Below are positions 13,590-14,399 of a DNA stretch of 14,399 nt, piece after piece. The translations under genes were made by a program, and so were the position numbers. The DNA lies in assembly GCA_023422955.1 (NCBI GenBank), contig JAFAGG010000111.1, forward strand, positions 1 through 14,399, written 5' to 3'. The notes below the pieces were generated by a model. That model was given only the letters and a program-made list of their open reading frames with translations, was not told the origin of the DNA and did not search any database. This DNA comes from Pseudomonadota bacterium (lineage in GTDB: Bacteria; Pseudomonadota; Gammaproteobacteria; Burkholderiales; Burkholderiaceae_D). Numbering within the stretch: the stretch's first letter is position 1; the number at the start of each line of letters is the position of its first letter.

Positions 13590-14399
13590 TTACCCACCCC
13601 AATCAACCCAACCGTAATAGGCGCTGAGGATAATGAAGAGGCCGAAGGCAATGCGATACCAGGCGAATATGCTGAAGTCATGCTGGCTAATGTAGCGCAA
13701 CAGCCAGCGCACGCAAAGAAAGCCTGACACAAAGGCCGAGGCGCCGCCGACCAGGAACATGGGCAAATCTTCAAGAAAGAGTATGTCCCAGCCCTTGTAC
13801 ACGGAATAGGCGGTCGCGCCCGTCAGCATGGGAATGGCCAGGAAAAAGGAGAATTCGGTGGCGGCCGTGCGCGACATGCCGAAAAACAGGCCGCCTATGA
13901 TGCTGGCGCCGGAACGGCTGGTGCCGGGTATCAGCGCGACTGCCTGCGCGCAACCGACCTTGAGGGCGTCCATGGCCGTGAGTTCATCCACGGAATGAAT
14001 GCGCACCCTCTCGGGCCGCGCCTTGTACAGTTTTTCCACCCACAAAATCACCAAGCCGCCGACTATGAAACCCAGGGCCACAGGCACGGGCGAAAACAAG
14101 TCGTCCTGGATCTGTTTCGCGAATATCAGGCCGATAATGATGGCGGGCATGGAACCGACAACAACATTGAGTGCGAAGCGGCGGTCGCGGGGACGCGTGA
14201 GGAAACCCGTGCTTACCGATATCAGGCGCTCGCGGTATTCCCAGAATACGGCCAGCAAGGCGCCCAACTGGATCGCAATTTCAAATACCCTGACTTTCGG
14301 GCCGGTGAAATCGAGCAGGCTGCCGGTGAGAATCAGATGCCCCGTGGAAGAAATCGGCAGAAATTCCGTGAGTCCTTCGACAATGCCCATGATCAGGGC
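13590..14399 (-). CDS. uppP: Undecaprenyl-diphosphatase UppP/BacA (5' end beyond window)
   Basis: The visible 269 codons encode an integral membrane phosphatase that recycles undecaprenyl diphosphate to the monophosphate carrier for peptidoglycan and other envelope polymers; its overproduction is known to give bacitracin resistance. Both BacA signatures are present: EGLTEFLPISSTGH near the N-terminus and IPGTSRSGASIIGG further on, with the essential-type arginine inside GTSRSG. About seven to eight hydrophobic helices are seen. An ATG occurs at 14390, but the frame continues as Ala-Leu-Ile to the window edge, and family members start roughly ten residues earlier, so the true start is outside. 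The gene is first of the minus-strand uppP-recQ-GNAT set; its promoter is not in the window. Confidence 0.93.
   Translation of the reverse strand, partial: ALIMGIVEGLTEFLPISSTGHLILTGSLLDFTGPKVRVFEIAIQLGALLAVFWEYRERLISVSTGFLTRPRDRRFALNVVVGSMPAIIIGLIFAKQIQDDLFSPVPVALGFIVGGLVILWVEKLYKARPERVRIHSVDELTAMDALKVGCAQAVALIPGTSRSGASIIGGLFFGMSRTAATEFSFFLAIPMLTGATAYSVYKGWDILFLEDLPMFLVGGASAFVSGFLCVRWLLRYISQHDFSIFAWYRIAFGLFIILSAYYGWVDWGG

Overview
The window looks like chromosomal DNA of a Betaproteobacterium, most likely Burkholderiales close to Oxalobacteraceae (Herminiimonas/Janthinobacterium-like). This is inferred from the moderately high GC content, the protein sequences (HemJ-type membrane protein, stand-alone RlmL-type methyltransferase, YaeQ, TrmB, RecQ, UppP) and the gene mix. 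No database was searched, so the genus is a guess. I see no transposase, integrase, phage gene or CRISPR array. Nearly all of the window is housekeeping or ordinary accessory metabolism.

Layout. (1) Positions 137-6397 hold six plus-strand genes: hemJ-like, rlmL-like, yaeQ, gabD-like aldehyde dehydrogenase, a Bcr/CflA drug-efflux MFS transporter and a YihY-type membrane protein. (2) Positions 6425-10161 hold four minus-strand genes. In transcription order these are a small unrecognised two-helix membrane protein, a rubredoxin-reductase-like flavoprotein, an HPP-CBS membrane protein and a stand-alone PAS protein. (3) Positions 10256-11181 return to the plus strand with overlapping dyads, a good sigma70-type promoter, a decayed tRNA-Gly(CCC)-like sequence, a terminator-like hairpin and then trmB. 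(4) Positions 11236-14399 hold a minus-strand set, uppP (cut by the window edge), recQ and a GNAT acetyltransferase, with spacing that suggests one operon.

The genes cover separate jobs: haem synthesis (HemJ), RNA modification (RlmL, TrmB), semialdehyde oxidation (GabD), efflux, redox and signalling (rubredoxin reductase, HPP-CBS, PAS), DNA repair (RecQ) and cell-wall lipid-carrier recycling (UppP). Only the uppP-recQ-GNAT group, and perhaps the rubredoxin reductase-HPP-PAS run, have spacing that argues for co-transcription.

The most unusual item is at 10293-10442. A TTGAGT-N17-TAAAAT promoter leads straight into a sequence that keeps the D-arm, CCC anticodon loop, T-loop and CCA end of a glycine tRNA, but has damaged acceptor and anticodon stems. 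A terminator-like hairpin follows, and the start codon of trmB, a tRNA methyltransferase gene, lies about 20 bases beyond it. It is either a fresh tRNA pseudogene or a tRNA-derived leader of trmB.
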